From assembly GCF_001563265.1 (NCBI RefSeq), contig NZ_CP005084.1:53501-117500 (forward strand): a stretch of 64,000 nt of DNA. The letters run 5' to 3'. The notes beneath the pieces are model-generated. The model made no database searches and was not told where the DNA came from. It saw only the letters and a program-made list of their open reading frames with translations. Source of the stretch: Sphingobium sp. TKS. Its GTDB lineage: Bacteria > Pseudomonadota > Alphaproteobacteria > Sphingomonadales > Sphingomonadaceae. Below, piece by piece: positions 1 through 7,893 of the stretch. Position 1 is the stretch's first letter, and every line of letters starts with the position of its first letter. The position numbers and the translations under genes were made by a program.

Positions 1-1687
1 CCGTGCCAAAGGCGAAGCCCCAGCCACTCCATTCGACCCGCCGATCCCCGGCCCGTTCCGCCAGCATCAGCAGCCCCGCCGCCACCGCCGCGATCACCAC
101 CGCCAGCATCCACCCCGCCAGCCCCAGCCCACCGGCCACGACCAGCAGCAGCGCCGCCGCGCTCGCCAGCGTCACGAAGCGCGCATCCTCCCGCCGCCCC
201 TCGCAACTCCAGCCGGTCAGCATCGCGACCCCCGGCAATCCTGCCGCCGCCAGCGCCAGCAGGGCAAATTCCCCGTCCAGCCCCTCGCGCCAGAAATGCC
301 CCAGCCCCAGGGAAAAACCGCCCAGCGCCAACCCGGCGACTTGCCCCGCCTCGACCAGCGTGCCCCCGCGCCAGACCCGCCACAGGGCCGCCCCACCATA
401 AATCGCCACCATCCCCAGCATGACGAGCGCAAAGCGTCCCATCTCCGGATCGGGCCAGACCGCCGCCAACAGCAGCGCAACGCCCAGCCCGACCGCCGCC
501 AGAGGCCGCAGCGCCGCATCCCGCCCCAGCCACAGCAGCGCGGCCGAAAGCAGCCCGAACAGTCCCCAATGCAACAGCGAAAAACCGCCCATCGCCACCA
601 AAGCCGCCATTTGCGCCGCCGCGACGACCGCTGCGCCGACCCGCAACAGCACCGCCCGCGCGCCCGAAAAGGCGAAAAGCGGCAGCACCACGCCCAGCAT
701 CAGCACCAGTAACCCGACTGAAAGCGAGGACGCCCAATCCAACGCCCCCACGGCCAGCATCACCGCGCCCCAAGCCGCCCCGCCGATCAGCGCACTGACG
801 CCCAGCCACATCCACCGCTGTGCCCGCGACAGCACGGTGAGTCCGCCCACCGCCAAGGCCAGATAGCAACTCAGCAACGGCACATTGGGCTGCCCCGCCT
901 GGACCAGCGCAGGCGCCGCCAGGCCGCCCACCAGCCCCAGCAACGCGCTTGGCGCTCCGAAACGCAGCGACAGCGCCATGGCCAGCCCGGTCACCCCCGC
1001 CAGCCCGGCAAAGGCGACCCCCGGTCCCACCAGACCATACAGCGTATGCGCCGCCAGGATGCTGACATAGAGCGTCGCCAGACCGGCCCCGGAAAGCGCC
1101 TGCCGCACCCGCGCATCGCGCACCCGCTCCTCCAGCCGCAAGGCAGCCTCGGCGCACCCGATCAGCGCCCCGCCGAACAACAGCCCCAGCACGATCCGCA
1201 CCAATGGCGACAGCAAGCCCGCGTCGATCGAATATTTGACCAGCAAAACCCCCGCGACCGCCAGCGTCACCCCGCCTGCCCAGATCGGCAGGCGGCGGCC
1301 GAAGAGTTCCTCGAAACCGAAGGAGGGGCGGACAGGGGCTGCGATGGGCTTCTCCGGTTCGGCCGCGATTGCCTCGATCGGCGGCGGAGGAGGGGCTGTC
1401 ACACTGTCCGCTCGCCGCTCCACAATCGCCGCGGGACGTAGCGCGCGCTCATCCCTCTCTTCGTCATCCCCGCGAAGGCGGGAATCCATTTCCCGCATCT
1501 CACCCCAAGGCGAACGCTCAGGAGATGGACCCCCGCCGGTGCCTGGGTGACGGTCGTGGGTAAGGGAAACGCCAATGTCAACGCTGGTCCCTTCCAATGC
1601 CGCCAACCGCCGTTCGGCGGCCTTCAGCCGCCCGCGCATGTCGAACAGAATCACCCCGAAAGCCAGCAGAACAAGCGCCATGAACAT
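1..1687 (-). CDS. DUF2339 multi-pass membrane protein (3' part outside window)
   Basis: The minus-strand frame stays open from an ATG at 1687 (a second in-frame ATG lies at 1681) to the window edge, so the C-terminus is missing. The protein begins with a short hydrophobic segment (MFMALVLLAFGVILFD), then a coiled stretch (LKAAERRLAALEG) and a Pro/Arg-rich linker. From about residue 110 there is a long run of closely spaced Ala/Leu/Gly-rich membrane helices, starting after the motif FEELFGRRLPIWAGG. That motif and the dense helices are typical of the DUF2339 family, whose function is unknown. The linker around residues 55-80 is encoded by a palindromic intergenic-type repeat read in frame (see the repeat at 1458-1552). 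The gene is divergent from the TetR gene at 1796. Family call good; function unknown. Confidence 0.8.
   Translation of the reverse strand, partial: MFMALVLLAFGVILFDMRGRLKAAERRLAALEGTSVDIGVSLTHDRHPGTGGGPSPERSPWGEMREMDSRLRGDDEERDERALRPAAIVERRADSVTAPPPPPIEAIAAEPEKPIAAPVRPSFGFEELFGRRLPIWAGGVTLAVAGVLLVKYSIDAGLLSPLVRIVLGLLFGGALIGCAEAALRLEERVRDARVRQALSGAGLATLYVSILAAHTLYGLVGPGVAFAGLAGVTGLAMALSLRFGAPSALLGLVGGLAAPALVQAGQPNVPLLSCYLALAVGGLTVLSRAQRWMWLGVSALIGGAAWGAVMLAVGALDWASSLSVGLLVLMLGVVLPLFAFSGARAVLLRVGAAVVAAAQMAALVAMGGFSLLHWGLFGLLSAALLWLGRDAALRPLAAVGLGVALLLAAVWPDPEMGRFALVMLGMVAIYGGAALWRVWRGGTLVEAGQVAGLALGGFSLGLGHFWREGLDGEFALLALAAAGLPGVAMLTGWSCEGRREDARFVTLASAAALLLVVAGGLGLAGWMLAVVIAAVAAGLLMLAERAGDRRVEWSGWGFAFGT
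1458..1552. repeat. Sphingomonad palindromic repeat pair inside the DUF2339 gene
   Basis: One arm (cccgcgaaggcgggaatcca, about 1467-1486) matches the intergenic arm at about 3951-3970. A decayed inverted partner (ggagatggacccccgcc, about 1520-1536) follows. The pair lies inside the open frame of the DUF2339 gene and is translated as ...REMDSRLRGDDEERDE..., without breaking the frame. Confidence 0.75.
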
Positions 1688-1735
1688 GAGTCGCACCCCT
1701 GAAACCCTGCGGAACGATCATCGCACTAGCGTAAA

Positions 1736-1775
1736 ATTAGACACTGTTCAATAAAATAATTAGACAGCGTTCAAT
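1736..1775 (+). promoter_or_regulatory. Tandem operator upstream of the TetR gene
   Basis: Two 17-bp direct repeats, ATTAGACACTGTTCAAT (1736-1752) and ATTAGACAGCGTTCAAT (1759-1775), differ at two positions and are spaced 23 bp start to start, about two helical turns. They lie 20-60 bp before the TetR start and about 50 bp before the divergent DUF2339 start. This looks like an autoregulatory operator for two stacked TetR dimers. The role is inferred. Confidence 0.6.
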
Positions 1776-1795
1776 TCTTTCACTATCGCTCTGGC

Positions 1796-2395
1796 ATGGG
1801 AAGACGGTCCGACCATAGCCGCGAAGAACTGGAGGCGCTGATCCTTGCGGAAGGACACCGCCACATGGCCGAAACCGGCTTCGCCAAATTCTCCTCGCGC
1901 GAAGTGGCCAAACGCATCGGCTATTCGGTCGGCACGCTCTACAATGTTTTCGGCAGCTACGACCGGCTGATCGCCGCCATCAACACGCGCACCTTCGACC
2001 TCTGGGCCGCCTTTCTGGAGCGACGTCTCGCCAGCAACCCGGCGGACCGCATCGCCGCGCTGGTGGAGGGCTATTTCAGCTTTGCCCAGGACAATATGAA
2101 TATCTGGATGGCGATCTACGATCATCGCTTGCCGCCCGGCGTCCCCCTGCCGGAGGATTATGCCCGCCAGCGCGCAGGCCTTACCGAAGTCGTCGTGCGC
2201 GAAGTCGCCGCCGTCCTGCCGCCGCACACAAGGGACGTCGCGTCACGCCTCGCCCGCTCGCTGGTGGCGACCGTCCACGGCCACTGCACCTTCGCGCTCA
2301 ACGGCAGCTTCGCCCTTTTGGGGGAGACCGACCCGCTCGAAATGGCCACGGCCCGCGTCAAGGAATCATTGAGGGCCGCCGGGGCAAATCTGTAA
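1796..2395 (+). CDS. TetR/AcrR family transcriptional regulator
   Basis: A 199-aa protein with an N-terminal TetR helix-turn-helix at about residues 10-55. The segment FAKFSSREVAKRIGYSVGTL is followed by YNVFGSYDRLIAAIN, the usual recognition helix and linker to helix 4. The C-terminal part (about 60-190) is an alpha-helical ligand-binding and dimerisation domain, with WMAIYDHRLP as a typical TetR_C-like stretch. The ligand cannot be read from sequence. It follows a tandem 17-bp repeat that is probably its own operator. Downstream, on the same strand, lie the DUF1326 and DUF2182 genes, which it might control with a separate promoter in the 78-bp gap. The divergent DUF2339 gene is the other candidate target. 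Confidence 0.88.
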   Translation: MGRRSDHSREELEALILAEGHRHMAETGFAKFSSREVAKRIGYSVGTLYNVFGSYDRLIAAINTRTFDLWAAFLERRLASNPADRIAALVEGYFSFAQDNMNIWMAIYDHRLPPGVPLPEDYARQRAGLTEVVVREVAAVLPPHTRDVASRLARSLVATVHGHCTFALNGSFALLGETDPLEMATARVKESLRAAGANL

Positions 2396-2473
2396 CATAT
2401 GGAGGCAATAGGGGAACGCGACGCAGCCGTCTGAATCTGCTATAGTCCGCCCCACTGTCAGGGGAGTCGCATC

Positions 2474-3106
2474 ATGGTCTACTGGATGCTCAAGGGCCGG
2501 GAATTCGCCAATTGCAACTGCGAATATGGCTGTAACTGCCAGTTCGGCGGCCTGCCCGACAAGGGCCATTGCCAGGCCGCCTTCGGTTTCGCCATCGATG
2601 AAGGCCGCCATGGCAATACCGACCTGTCCGGCCTCAACATCGCCGCCGTCTTCCGCTGGCCTGGCCCCATTCATGAAGGGCAGGGCGAATGCGCCGCCTT
2701 CGTCGACGAACGGGCGACGGAAGCCCAACGCAACGCCCTGCTGACGATCATGACCGGCGGCGACACCGCGCCGATGGCGACCGTCTTCGCGGTCTTCGCC
2801 TCCACCATCACGACCATGCACGAGCCAAGCTTCGTCCCCGTGGACTTCGAGGTCGACGTGGAAGGGCGCAAGGGCCGCCTGCGCATCGCCGGCCATCTGG
2901 AAATGGACGGCGAACCGATCCGCAGCCCGGTCGACGGATCGGAAATCCGCGCCCAGATCCACCTGCCCGAAGGTTTCGAATATGAGGTGGCGGAGGTCGG
3001 CTCCGGCGCGAGTCGATCGATCGCGCCGATGCAGCTCGACCATGCATCCAGCTACGGCCAGTTCGCCTATCTCCATCTCGACAGCCACGGCGTCGTCAGG
3101 GGCTGA
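2474..3106 (+). CDS. DUF1326 domain-containing protein
   Basis: A 210-aa soluble protein. The N-terminus carries a cysteine-rich motif (NCNCEYGCNCQFGG, residues about 13-26), the hallmark of DUF1326, and suggests metal or thiol chemistry. The rest is a beta-rich domain with acidic and glycine-rich loops. A GGGGAG ribosome site precedes the ATG. The stop codon overlaps the start of the next gene (TGATG at 3104-3108), so the two are translationally coupled. DUF1326 and DUF2182 genes are commonly paired in proteobacteria. The function is not established. Confidence 0.82.
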   Translation: MVYWMLKGREFANCNCEYGCNCQFGGLPDKGHCQAAFGFAIDEGRHGNTDLSGLNIAAVFRWPGPIHEGQGECAAFVDERATEAQRNALLTIMTGGDTAPMATVFAVFASTITTMHEPSFVPVDFEVDVEGRKGRLRIAGHLEMDGEPIRSPVDGSEIRAQIHLPEGFEYEVAEVGSGASRSIAPMQLDHASSYGQFAYLHLDSHGVVRG

Positions 3107-3900
3107 TGGTGCCGTTATGGAGCGCGGTGCTCGCCCGGCACCGCTTGATTTCCCTTGTCGCGTTGGCGGTGCTGATCGCGCTGGCATGGAGCTGGCTATT
3201 TTCAGGCGCGGGCATGGGCATGGCTCCGACGGTTTCGCTGCTGCCCTCGGGCCTTGCCGAAGAGCCGATGCTGGCGATGATGATGCCCGGCGATGGACCC
3301 TGGGCAGCGACGCAGTTCGTCGTGACGCTCGCCATGTGGTGGGTGATGATGGTCGCGATGATGCTCCCCTCCGCCGCGCCGACGATCCTGCTTTACGCCC
3401 GCGCCGTACATGCCACCGCGCGCCCCGCGACGGAGAGCTTCACCTTGGGCTATCTCCTTGTCTGGGGCGTCTTTTCCCTCATCGCCACGCTGGCGCAATG
3501 GCGCCTGGCCAAAGCGGCGATGCTTTCCCCCATGGCGATGGCGACCTCCAGCCGACCGCTCGCCGCCGCGCTGCTGATCGCGGCGGGGGTCTATCAGATC
3601 AGCCCGTGGAAGGACGCCTGCCTGCGCCAGTGTCGTAGCCCCGCGCAATTCCTCAGCCGCCATTTCCGGCCGGGATGGACCGGCGCGCTGCGCATGGGGA
3701 TGCTCCACGGCGCCTGGTGCGTGGGTTGCTGCTGGATGCTGATGGCGTTGCTGTTCGCTGGCGGGATCATGAACCTCGCCTGGATCGCGCTGCTGACGCT
3801 GCTCGTCGCGCTGGAAAAGCTGTTGCCCTGGGGTCGCGCGGTTTCTGTGGCGGCCGGGCTTGGCTGCATCCTCTGGGGGTGGGTGATATTGGTGGGGTGA
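3106..3900 (+). CDS. DUF2182 integral membrane protein (predicted metal-binding)
   Basis: A 264-aa protein with about six to seven hydrophobic segments (for example LISLVALAVLIALAWSWLF near residues 13-31). It carries Met-rich stretches (MWWVMMVAMMLPSAAP, MLAMMMPGDGPW) and the motif YQISPWKDACLRQCRSP characteristic of DUF2182. Met, Cys and His residues near the membrane are consistent with the family's description as a predicted metal-binding protein. It is coupled to DUF1326 by a 1-nt overlap, so the pair probably acts together. No experimental role is known to me. Confidence 0.82.
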   Translation: MVPLWSAVLARHRLISLVALAVLIALAWSWLFSGAGMGMAPTVSLLPSGLAEEPMLAMMMPGDGPWAATQFVVTLAMWWVMMVAMMLPSAAPTILLYARAVHATARPATESFTLGYLLVWGVFSLIATLAQWRLAKAAMLSPMAMATSSRPLAAALLIAAGVYQISPWKDACLRQCRSPAQFLSRHFRPGWTGALRMGMLHGAWCVGCCWMLMALLFAGGIMNLAWIALLTLLVALEKLLPWGRAVSVAAGLGCILWGWVILVG

Positions 3901-3946
3901 GGGTTTATTTGCGGGAAGGGGTGGAAGGCGGACGCTTCCTGTTTTG

Positions 3947-4032
3947 TCATTCCCGCGAAGGCGGGAATCCATCTCCCAGCGTTGCATCAAGCGGTTAGGT
4001 CAGGAGATGGATCCCCGCCTTCGCGGGGATGA
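3947..4032. repeat. Intergenic palindromic repeat pair (REP/BIME-like)
   Basis: Two inverted units of about 30 bp, each itself a hairpin: tcattcccgcgaaggcggga at 3947-3966 and tccccgccttcgcggggatg at 4012-4031. About 25 bp lie between the units. The pair lies between two convergent genes (DUF2182 and fixJ), where it may also act as a bidirectional terminator. The same family occurs at 1458-1552 inside a gene and, as a variant, at 36459-36541. Confidence 0.8.
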
Positions 4033-4079
4033 CGAACTTCGAAAATGTCCGGAAATGACCAAAACCAGACGTCTGCCCA

Positions 4080-4703
4080 TCACGCCTCGCCCTTTTCCAT
4101 CCCCGCGTGGAAGGCGATCCTCAACGCTTCGGCCAGGCTTTTCACCTCAAGCTTCTGCATCAGGTTGGCGCGGTGGATTTCCACGGTGCGCGGGCTGATG
4201 CCCAGATCATAGGCGATGGTCTTGTTGGGCAATCCTTCCACCAGCCCGTCCAGCACTTCCCGTTCCCGCTCGGTCAGGATGTTGAGCCGCGCCCGGGCGT
4301 CGTCGGCCCGCGCGCCCGCCCCGCGATCCGCAACAGCCACCTGCCGCGCCGCATCGACGCAACCCATCAGCGCCGCCTTTTCGAACGGCTTTTCGATGAA
4401 GTCGCTCGCCCCCGCCTTCATCGCCGTCACCGCCATGTCGATGTCGCCATGCCCGGTCATGATGACCACCGGCAGCATGATGCCCCGCGCCCGCAGCTCG
4501 CGCTGCACCGCCAGCCCGTCTATGTCGGGCATCCGCACGTCCAGCAGCACGCAGCCCGGCTCCAGATTGGCGGCTTCCTTCAGAAAGGGTAAGCCGCCCT
4601 CGAACAGCTTCACGGCGAAACCGCTCGTCTTCAACATGAAGGACAGCGACCGCCGGATCGCCTCGTCATCGTCCACGACATAGATGGGGAATGCTTCGCT
4701 CAT
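4080..4703 (-). CDS. fixJ: FixJ-family response regulator
   Basis: A 207-aa two-domain regulator. The receiver domain (about 5-120) has the acidic pocket DDD at 11-13, the phospho-acceptor Asp55 in LLDVRMPDIDG, a Thr in IMTGHGD, and Lys in the EKPF motif. The C-terminal LuxR-type HTH (about 140-200) reads LNILTEREREVLDGLVEG followed by NKTIAYDLGISPRTVEIHR, the FixJ pattern. It lies 3 nt after fixL and is the last gene of a usp-fixL-fixJ operon. Known FixJ proteins, when phosphorylated by FixL under low oxygen, activate fixK and related genes. The FNR/FixK-type gene at 36665 is the obvious candidate target here (inference). Confidence 0.93.
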   Translation of the reverse strand: MSEAFPIYVVDDDEAIRRSLSFMLKTSGFAVKLFEGGLPFLKEAANLEPGCVLLDVRMPDIDGLAVQRELRARGIMLPVVIMTGHGDIDMAVTAMKAGASDFIEKPFEKAALMGCVDAARQVAVADRGAGARADDARARLNILTEREREVLDGLVEGLPNKTIAYDLGISPRTVEIHRANLMQKLEVKSLAEALRIAFHAGMEKGEA

Positions 4704-4706
4704 GCC

Positions 4707-5882
4707 CTATTCTTCCTTGCTGGCCGCATTTTGCGAGCCGTCCACCGCGTCCAGGGTGAAGTGAAAGGCCGTGCCGCCCCATTGCGACGGCGCAGCCCAG
4801 ATGCGCCCGCCATGCCCTTCGATGATGGTCTGGCTGATCGATAGGCCGACGCCCATGCCGGACGCCTTGGTGGTGGTGAAGGGGTTGAAGAGCGTGCGCG
4901 ACATTTCCGGCGCCAACCCCGGCCCGCTGTCCGCGACGATCACCTCCACCCGGCCGTTTTCGTCGGGAAGGGCGGACAGGCGCAGGATGCGCGCCGGGCT
5001 GTCGGCCATTGCCTCCACGGCGTTCTTGGTGAGGTTGATGATGACCTGCTGCAACTGCACCCGGTTGACCAGCACCTTGTCGACGCGCGGATCGACGCTG
5101 ATGTCCATGTCCAGCCCCCGGCTGTCGACGCCGATGAAGGCCAGCGCCGCCCCTTCCGCCAGCAGCCCGCGCAGGGGTTCGGGCTGGCGCATGGTTTCGC
5201 CGCGCTTGATGAACTCGCGCAGGGACCGGATGATCTCGCCCGCGCGCAGCGCCTGGTTCGCGCTTTCCGCCATCGCCTCGCGCAGCAATTCCCGGTCCAC
5301 CGGCCCTTCGGCGTCGAGCATGTCGCGCCCCGCCTCCAGATAATTGGCGATGGCCGTCAGGGGCTGGTTGAGTTCATGCGCCAGCGCGGAGGCCAGCGTT
5401 CCCATCGCCGTCACGCGGCCGACATGGGCCAGCTCCGCCTGCAAATCGGCCACGCGCCGCTCGGCCTGCTGGCTTTCGGTGAGGTCGCGGATGAAGCCGG
5501 TAAACAGCCGCCGCCCCTCATCCTGCACCTCGCCCACCGACAGTTCGATGGGAAAGGTCGACCCGTCCCGCCGCCGCGCGCTGGTCAGGCGGCCGACGCC
5601 GATGATCCGCTTTTCCCCGGTCGACAGATAATGATGGATATAGCCGTCATGCCTTTCCCGATCGGGGGAGGGCATCAGCATCGAGATATTTTCGCCCAGC
5701 ACGTCGCTTTCGGCATATTGGAACATGCGCTGCGCCGCCGCGCTGAACGACACGATCTGCCCGCGCATGTCGATGACGATCAGCGCGTCCGGCACGGTCG
5801 CCAGGATGGAGCCGAGCAGAGCCTGTTCCAGACTATGCTCGCGCTGCGTCAATCCATCGGTTTCGTCGTCCGCTACCGCCAT
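4707..5882 (-). CDS. fixL: FixL oxygen-sensing haem PAS histidine kinase
   Basis: A 391-aa cytosolic kinase without membrane segments, shorter than membrane-bound Sinorhizobium FixL. The PAS domain (about 20-135) keeps His78 in [11 protein letters not shown], which aligns with the haem-ligating His200 of Bradyrhizobium FixL. It also keeps Arg98 in IIGVGR, which aligns with Arg220, the oxygen-contacting residue. The PAC tail is [10 protein letters not shown]. The kinase core has the H box [10 protein letters not shown] (phospho-acceptor His169), the N box [11 protein letters not shown], and G boxes DSGPGLAP and GMGVGLS. It sits 20 nt after the usp gene and 3 nt before fixJ. The position equivalent to Bradyrhizobium Arg206 is His here, a possible tuning change. 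Confidence 0.93.
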   Translation of the reverse strand: MAVADDETDGLTQREHSLEQALLGSILATVPDALIVIDMRGQIVSFSAAAQRMFQYAESDVLGENISMLMPSPDRERHDGYIHHYLSTGEKRIIGVGRLTSARRRDGSTFPIELSVGEVQDEGRRLFTGFIRDLTESQQAERRVADLQAELAHVGRVTAMGTLASALAHELNQPLTAIANYLEAGRDMLDAEGPVDRELLREAMAESANQALRAGEIIRSLREFIKRGETMRQPEPLRGLLAEGAALAFIGVDSRGLDMDISVDPRVDKVLVNRVQLQQVIINLTKNAVEAMADSPARILRLSALPDENGRVEVIVADSGPGLAPEMSRTLFNPFTTTKASGMGVGLSISQTIIEGHGGRIWAAPSQWGGTAFHFTLDAVDGSQNAASKEE

Positions 5883-5902
5883 GCCCCCACCATGCCGTGG
5901 CT

Positions 5903-6718
5903 TCAGTGCGCCAGCAAGAGCGGAACATGCACTTCGCGCAGCAGGGCGCGGGTCACGCCGCCGAACACCATTTCCCTCAGGCGGCTATGGCCGAAGGCGC
6001 CCATCACCATCCAGTCCGGCTTCAGCACGCCGATGGCGGCCTTCAGCGCCGCTTCGACGGTGCGGCCGTCCTGCGGCCAGGTGTGGAACTGGCATTTGAT
6101 GCCGTGGCGGGCCAGATATTCCGGCGCATCGGTCGCCGGGAAGGGATATTTGCCCGCTTCCTCGACCGTCACGACATGCACTTCCTCCGCCAGTTTCAGC
6201 AGCGGCACGGACAGGCGCAGCGCGGCGGAGGCTTCCTGCGAACCCTCCCATGCCACGACTGCGCGGCCCGTGACCGGAAAGGACTTCGCCTCCTGCGGCA
6301 CGGCGATCACCGGAACCCGCCCGGCCAGCGCCAGATCGGCGGCCAGGTGCAGCGGATCGGCAAATTCCTTGCGCGGGCCAGCCGGCAGGGTGACGATCAT
6401 GCCGTCGGTCAGCGTCGCGGCGGACAGCAGGCCATGGACGACATCGCCCTCCACATGGCGCCAGTCCCAGCTCACACCCTCCCGGCGCAGCCGGTCCTCT
6501 ATGCGTGTCCGGGCCTTTTCGTCGATGTCGTAGAGTTCGGCCATCATCGCCGGGGCCATGGATGCGCCGCCATACATGTCCGCCGCGACGAAATCGGGCA
6601 CGGCGGTCACCTGCACGCAATGGATATGCGCGCCCGATGCGCGGGCCAAATCGCAGGCTGCCTGCAAGCGGCTTTCCGCGCCATGATCTTCATGAATGTG
6701 CAGCAGGACCGATTTCAT
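5903..6718 (-). CDS. Universal stress protein (two UspA domains)
   Basis: A 271-aa protein with two tandem Usp folds. The first (about 1-140) starts [21 protein letters not shown]. The second (about 145-271) ends with the nucleotide-binding signature [19 protein letters not shown], the G-x2-G-x9-G-S/T-type motif of ATP-binding Usp proteins. The degenerate first domain and intact second domain are typical of tandem Usp proteins. It leads the operon with fixL and fixJ, so it is probably expressed with or under control of oxygen status. Tandem Usp genes often accompany cbb3 oxidase and Fnr regulons. No FNR-type box is visible in its upstream 120 bp. Confidence 0.88.
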   Translation of the reverse strand: MKSVLLHIHEDHGAESRLQAACDLARASGAHIHCVQVTAVPDFVAADMYGGASMAPAMMAELYDIDEKARTRIEDRLRREGVSWDWRHVEGDVVHGLLSAATLTDGMIVTLPAGPRKEFADPLHLAADLALAGRVPVIAVPQEAKSFPVTGRAVVAWEGSQEASAALRLSVPLLKLAEEVHVVTVEEAGKYPFPATDAPEYLARHGIKCQFHTWPQDGRTVEAALKAAIGVLKPDWMVMGAFGHSRLREMVFGGVTRALLREVHVPLLLAH

Positions 6719-6826
6719 TGTCTGTCTCCCGGCAAGCGTCTCTTCCCCATATGGCTAGGACTGCCTCGGCGCGGTCGCCATCAGGAATAATCCTTATATC
6801 TCTTTTCGCGGCGGAATCCGATTGCA

Positions 6827-7195
6827 ATGGTCATGAGCTGGACGACCATACGCCTCGAACTTGCCCGGACGCCGGCCTTTCCCAATGGATCGGCGGCGCG
6901 AAGCTATGTGCTGCGCCTGCCGCTGGGCAGCGGCGGCCTGATCGATGAAAAGGAATATCGCATCCATCCCGAACTGGCGACCGCCCGCCGTTTCTGGCCT
7001 AACGAGCCGGACCGGCACGGCACATTGCTGCACACCCGGCACGGCTGGGCGCTGTCCTATGAGCCGGGGGAGGCGGATGACGAGAAAATCTACCGGCTGG
7101 ACGCGCACACCATCCAGCCGGGCGCCTATCTGACGCTGACCGATCCGGATGGGGAATGCCTGCCCTTCGTCGTGAAGGGGCTGAACCCGGCCTGA
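6827..7195 (+). CDS. Hypothetical protein, 122 aa
   Basis: A small acidic soluble protein with no membrane segment or signal peptide, starting MVMSWTTIRLEL; either the first or the third codon could be the start. The middle reads EKEYRIHPELATARRFWPNE and LLHTRHGWALSYEPGEADDE. The C-terminal half (YRLDAHTIQPGAYLTLTDPD) looks like a small beta-rich domain. I do not recognise the family. It is divergent from the usp-fixLJ operon with about 108 bp between the starts, so the intervening region may hold shared control signals. Coding character is good (GC3 and residue composition match the neighbours). Confidence 0.65.
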   Translation: MVMSWTTIRLELARTPAFPNGSAARSYVLRLPLGSGGLIDEKEYRIHPELATARRFWPNEPDRHGTLLHTRHGWALSYEPGEADDEKIYRLDAHTIQPGAYLTLTDPDGECLPFVVKGLNPA

Positions 7196-7301
7196 TCGCA
7201 TCCGCCTTCACCGCGGCGGAATGGCTTCATCAGGGTTAATCGATTTTACATCATTCGCAAAAAGGCGCATCCTGCAACTGAAATGGGGCAGGGGGGAATA
7301 A

Positions 7302-7721
7302 ATGCCGCAGATCAAGGGGCTGATCGCAAGAATGGCGGCGGATCGTTCCGGCGCGTCTGCGGCGGAATATGCGTTGCTGCTTGGCTTGCTGGCCGGTTCG
7401 GTGGCGATGGCGTCCTGGGCTCTGGGGCAATCGATCACCGGCGCCCTGGATGACAGCGCGGCGCTTATCGCGCGCTATGCCGGAGCATCGGGCGCCGATG
7501 GAAGCTCTTCCTCGACAGGCGCATCCTCCGCCACGCCGGGCGCGGGAAGCTCCTCCTCCTCCACTCCACCCGGCAATTCAGGCAGTGCGCCCGGCCAGAA
7601 CGGGACGACGCCCGGCCAGTCGGGTTCCAATCCCGCCAGCGGTAGCGCCCCGCCTGGCCAGTCCGGCACGAATCCGGGGCAAAGCGGCAGCAATTTCGGC
7701 CAGTCCAAGAAGAATCCCTGA
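7302..7721 (+). CDS. Flp/Fap-type pilin-like protein with low-complexity tail
   Basis: A 139-aa protein. The N-terminus (RMAADRSGASAAEYALLLGL, about 10-29) has the Flp pilin pattern: a short leader, a conserved Glu-Tyr after the cleavage region, and a single hydrophobic helix (YALLLGLLAGSVAMASWALG). Residues about 65-139 are a Ser/Gly/Pro/Gln-rich tail with repeated GQSG-type units (APGQNG, TPGQSG, PPGQSG, NPGQSG). Normal Flp pilins are about 55-70 aa, so the tail is an extension. No tad/cpa assembly genes are nearby. It could be an orphan pilin or a surface-anchored spacer protein. Confidence 0.6.
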   Translation: MPQIKGLIARMAADRSGASAAEYALLLGLLAGSVAMASWALGQSITGALDDSAALIARYAGASGADGSSSSTGASSATPGAGSSSSSTPPGNSGSAPGQNGTTPGQSGSNPASGSAPPGQSGTNPGQSGSNFGQSKKNP

Positions 7722-7747
7722 GACATTTGCAGCCCGGCGTCTTGCCC

Positions 7748-7893
7748 TAGGGCCAATCGACATTCAGCCCTGACGGCCTGCAAATGACGCTTTTTCGTGC
7801 TTCCGGTGCTCACGTACTTTTAGTACGCTGCGCTCCGGGTCACGAAAAACCACCATTTTCGGCACGTCATCATCTGAATGTCGATTGGCCCTA
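7748..7893. repeat. 146-bp nested palindromic element
   Basis: A perfect 19-bp inverted repeat bounds it (tagggccaatcgacattca at 7748-7766 and its complement at 7875-7893). Inside are further matched arms: atgacg/cgtcat (7783-7788 and 7865-7870), tttttcgtg/cacgaaaaa (7791-7799 and 7842-7850) and a central GTACTtttAGTAC. The whole can fold into one long branched hairpin. It lies between convergent genes. Its right arm supplies the stop codon of the EF-G-like gene (TAG, 7893-7891). It may be a non-autonomous mobile repeat and also a terminator. Confidence 0.75.

Noticed and set aside
7475..7813. 112-codon minus-strand frame over the pilin-like gene
   Set aside because: Pro/Leu/Trp-rich antisense shadow of the repeat tail; the plus-strand gene has the better start and motif.
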